Notes under the pieces: generated by a model
Seen by the model: only the letters and a program-made list of their open reading frames with translations
Told to the model about the DNA's origin: nothing
Databases searched by the model: none
Shown here: positions 61,024-64,000 of the stretch, one piece after another
Numbering within the stretch: the stretch's first letter is position 1
How the letters are laid out: each line of letters starts with the position of its first letter
Assembly (NCBI GenBank): GCA_029982615.1
Contig: JARRBK010000001.1
Location: 1 to 64,000, forward strand
DNA: 64,000 bases
Source of the DNA: Tepidanaerobacteraceae bacterium
GTDB lineage: Bacteria; Bacillota; Thermosediminibacteria; Thermosediminibacterales; Tepidanaerobacteraceae
Direction: 5' to 3'
Translations under genes and position numbers: made by a program

Positions 61024-61791
61024 TCACAGCCTTTGTATATGGAATCCACCGTCGACATATATGTGGCCGCCCGTCGTATACAGGAATTTATCGGAACAAA
61101 GCACAGAAACTGCAGCTGCCACATCCTCGGGTTTGCCCCAGCGTTTGATCGGGAACAGGCCGCTTTGAATCAAAGCATCGTATTTTTCCTTAACTTTGGA
61201 TGTCATATCGGTATCAATAACGCCAGGGCGAACCTCATGTACCAGTATGCCTTCCTTTGCAAGGCGATCTGCATATAGCTTCGTAAGCATGGAAATGCCC
61301 GCTTTAGAAACGCAGTACTCACCTCGGCTGGTGGAAGAAACGACAGCAGAGATGGAAGATATATTTACAATCGTGCCTCTCTTCGGGCCAATCACTTCCT
61401 GCTTGAGCATTTGTTTTGCAACAATTTGTGTCATAAACATGGTTCCCTTGGTGTTGATTCCTATTACGCGGTCAAAGCTTTCCTCCGTCATGTCGAGAAG
61501 GTCGCTTCGCACTTTTGGCGCAACACCTGCATTATTGACAAGCACATCAATCCTTCCAAACCTTTCGACAGCCTCTTTTACGCATTTTTGTCTGTCCTTT
61601 GCATTTTCTATGCCGCCCTGAACATATAAATACTCAATGCCATCTTTTTTAAGCAATTCAAGATTGGCCTGATACTCTTCCTGAGGGCTCCTGCCCATAA
61701 TTACGACATTATATCCGTCCTTGCCCAGCTGGCGGGTAATGGCATAACCGATTCCGCGGCCTCCGCCCGTGATAATGGCCGTTTTCTTCAT
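61024..61791 (-). CDS. Short-chain dehydrogenase/reductase (3-oxoacyl-ACP-reductase-like)
   Basis: TAIITGGGRGIGYAITRQLG, VNNAGVAPK, YCVSKAGISMLTKLYADRL, GGHIYVDGGF. Confidence 0.95.
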   Translation of the reverse strand: MKKTAIITGGGRGIGYAITRQLGKDGYNVVIMGRSPQEEYQANLELLKKDGIEYLYVQGGIENAKDRQKCVKEAVERFGRIDVLVNNAGVAPKVRSDLLDMTEESFDRVIGINTKGTMFMTQIVAKQMLKQEVIGPKRGTIVNISSISAVVSSTSRGEYCVSKAGISMLTKLYADRLAKEGILVHEVRPGVIDTDMTSKVKEKYDALIQSGLFPIKRWGKPEDVAAAVSVLCSDKFLYTTGGHIYVDGGFHIQRL

Positions 61792-61806
61792 AATGACACT
61801 CCTTCT

Positions 61807-62844
61807 TCAATCGTTTTCCGGATGTACAATGACCTTTACAGCGCCTGAATTCCTATCGAGGCAGGTTTCAAGAGCCTGCTGCAAATCCTGCAGTTTGAAT
61901 GTATGGGTCACCAGCTTTTCAATATCGATCTCCTTTGTCATTTCCAGCGCAATGGGAAAATCCCAGCAATACCCCTGAGAGCCCTGCACCTTTATTTCAT
62001 GGGTAATAAAACGCGTTGCGGGAATAGTGATGTTTGGATTCTCGAAGATACCTATGATGGTTGCTGTCCCGTTTTTTCTGAGCGTCATCATAGCCTGGTT
62101 AAAAGTGGCTTCCAGGCCCACACATTCAAAGGTTTTATCCATGCCTATGCCGCCCGTTAGTTCGCCCACAGCCTCATAAACATCTTTTTCAGACGGATTA
62201 ATAGCAAAAGTTGCGCCAAGTTCCAGCGCCATTTCCAGCCTTTTTTGCGAATAATCGACGACAGCCACATCTGTTGCACCGCATTTTCTGCAAAGTGCGG
62301 CAATCAATATGCCAATTGCGCCTGCACCAATAACGAGCACCTTTTCGCCCATCTTAATATCTGCCCTGCGCACTGCATGAACGGCTACCGACAGGGGCTC
62401 GATCAATGCACCTGCATTGTAAGACAGATTTTCAGGCAGCTTGTACACATAAGGTTCTTCCACTTTGATGTAATCAGCCATGGCACCGTCTCCCTTGCGA
62501 TAGGTGAAGCTGATGTTTTCGCAGTAGCCGTAATTACCCGTTTTGCATGCGGTGCATTTGCCGCATACAATTACCGGTTCAACTGTTACCCTGTCGCCGA
62601 CTTTCACTTTGCTGACTTCGCTTCCAACGGCCACCACATCACCTGAAAATTCGTGGCCGATGGTGACCGGCAATGGTGCCGACGGGTGTTTGCCCTTGAA
62701 TATATGCAGGTCGCTGCCGCAGATGGCACTGGAGACGATTTTAATTATGACCTGATTCGGCGTCGGAGCATCCAGTGGCCGTTCCAAAAAATCAACCTTC
62801 CCAGCCTCTACAACCCTTCCCACTCTGTTTATAAATTCCATCAT
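61807..62844 (-). CDS. Zinc-dependent alcohol/polyol dehydrogenase
   Basis: GHEFSGDVVAVGSEVSKVKVGDRV, CGKCTACKTGNYGYC, GAGAIGILIAALCRKCGA. Confidence 0.95.
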   Translation of the reverse strand: MMEFINRVGRVVEAGKVDFLERPLDAPTPNQVIIKIVSSAICGSDLHIFKGKHPSAPLPVTIGHEFSGDVVAVGSEVSKVKVGDRVTVEPVIVCGKCTACKTGNYGYCENISFTYRKGDGAMADYIKVEEPYVYKLPENLSYNAGALIEPLSVAVHAVRRADIKMGEKVLVIGAGAIGILIAALCRKCGATDVAVVDYSQKRLEMALELGATFAINPSEKDVYEAVGELTGGIGMDKTFECVGLEATFNQAMMTLRKNGTATIIGIFENPNITIPATRFITHEIKVQGSQGYCWDFPIALEMTKEIDIEKLVTHTFKLQDLQQALETCLDRNSGAVKVIVHPEND

Positions 62845-62939
62845 AGCTACCTCCCCTATATTTGATTCATGTATGCAAAGTCACTTTCCTGCCGGAGACT
62901 GCCCGGCACCGCATCTTTCTGCCGGCAAAACAGATTGTT

Positions 62940-64000
62940 TCAGCTGTGGGATGCATTTTTCCTTGCTTCATTAAACAGCGGAACATAAATTTTGCTGTCC
63001 CTTACAACACAGCCTGTGCGGCCGTGGTCGCGCATAATCTGAGTGCACTTGCTGCAAGCGATGCAGCATTTACCGGGGTCCAGCCTACCTTTTGTGAATA
63101 TATCCTTTGGCGCATCGGGGTAGGCGAATGCCTGGCGTCCGATGCCAACCATGGTGCAGGAACCGTCTGCAAGGTTGGCAGCACCGGCGTTTGCCAGAAA
63201 CTGGCGCAGCCAGCTGTAACCATTGCCTACTACTGGAATATCTCCTGCTGCCTTTTGAATCTGGCGGGTAAATTCAAAGAGGCGTGCGACACTCTGGAGC
63301 GGATGCTCATCCGGTATTTCTCCGCCTATGGTGGGTGTGTCAAAAGGCCTTGTAACATGAGGGAACCGGTAATATGGATTGCCTGCAGAACAGCTAAGGA
63401 GGTTTACACCATTTTCTACCAGAAGTTTGACCAGTGCCAGCGGTTCTGTCAAATCTGGCTTGCTGCAATCCTGCTTGTCTACCCCAAAGCCATAAGGATA
63501 CGGGTGAGCATCGAACACATTGAAGCGGCATGCAATGATAAAATCATCGCCCACTGCTTTGCGAACCGCTTTTATGGTATTGAGCAAAAAACGAGTCCGG
63601 TTTTCGAAACTTCCACCGTATTTGCCTTCTCTGGTATAACTTGCCAGAAGTTCGGACAGCAAGTATCTGTGGCTGGATTTAATGTCAACGCCGTCAAAAC
63701 CTGCTTCCCTCGCGAGAATCGCACTTTCAACGTATTTTTCAACCAGCGCGTCCAGATATTCGTCCGTAACAACAGGTGCATTGGAATCCAGGCCCACTCT
63801 TGAATCAAGCAGGGGATCGTGCTGGGGGATTATCGGCGCCGGTTTGTCGTCTGGGCGCGAATATCTTCCTGAGTGTGTCAATTGGAGAATGTTTACCGGC
63901 TTGTGATCGCTGCCATTTGCCTTCATAGCTGCCAAATTTGAACTTTTTACAAGCTCGGCAAAGGCGGCAACATTGCGCTTTGTGAGGAACATTTGCAGAG
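62940..64000 (-). CDS. NADH:flavin oxidoreductase / old yellow enzyme family with C-terminal Fe-S cysteine cluster (5'-partial at window edge)
   Basis: ILQLTHSGRYS, AREAGFDGVDIKSSHRYLLSELL, VVGNGYSWLRQF, CCIACSKCTQIMRDHGRTGC; frame remains open to base 64000. Confidence 0.9.
   Translation of the reverse strand, partial: LQMFLTKRNVAAFAELVKSSNLAAMKANGSDHKPVNILQLTHSGRYSRPDDKPAPIIPQHDPLLDSRVGLDSNAPVVTDEYLDALVEKYVESAILAREAGFDGVDIKSSHRYLLSELLASYTREGKYGGSFENRTRFLLNTIKAVRKAVGDDFIIACRFNVFDAHPYPYGFGVDKQDCSKPDLTEPLALVKLLVENGVNLLSCSAGNPYYRFPHVTRPFDTPTIGGEIPDEHPLQSVARLFEFTRQIQKAAGDIPVVGNGYSWLRQFLANAGAANLADGSCTMVGIGRQAFAYPDAPKDIFTKGRLDPGKCCIACSKCTQIMRDHGRTGCVVRDSKIYVPLFNEARKNASHS

Noticed and set aside
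62862-63803. 313 aa plus-strand ORF opposite the old-yellow-enzyme gene
   Set aside because: Fully antisense to a well-supported protein; no recognisable domain and composition looks like a shadow frame.

Overview
This 64 kb window is gene-dense, almost entirely minus-strand coding, and looks like the chromosome of an anaerobic, probably thermophilic Firmicute (inferred from gene families; no taxonomic search was possible). Ordinary content includes larB/larE, recD2, degS/degU-like genes, metK, mtnP with a class II aldolase, a class V FBPase, aroB/aroC, pstCA, guaA, groESL with a CIRCE element, an amino-acid ABC transporter, phoH, ddl/murF, tpx/rubrerythrin/rubredoxin, and a TRAP-transporter catabolic cluster that runs off the right edge. 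The most notable signal is a repeated kind of gene decay in which both ends of a gene survive but the middle is deleted or frameshifted. It affects cobT (behind an intact-looking cobalamin riboswitch), a family 1 encapsulin next to a ferritin-like gene, a rubredoxin-reductase-like flavoprotein, and a DNA methyltransferase / restriction-modification remnant; a rocB-like peptidase is split by a G6 homopolymer shift and an aroE-like gene lacks its N-terminal domain. Regulatory signals readable by eye include a four-repeat 11-bp-phased Pho box before a pstCA pair lacking pstS and pstB, PerR/Fur-like overlapping palindromes at the tpx promoter, a 15-bp palindrome in the -35 region of a formate/nitrite-type transporter, and a shared 17-bp LacI-type operator candidate. 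No tRNA, rRNA, CRISPR array or intact insertion sequence was recognised. I did not find a convincing complete new system; the decayed encapsulin/redox island and the right-edge catabolic cluster are the best candidates for follow-up.
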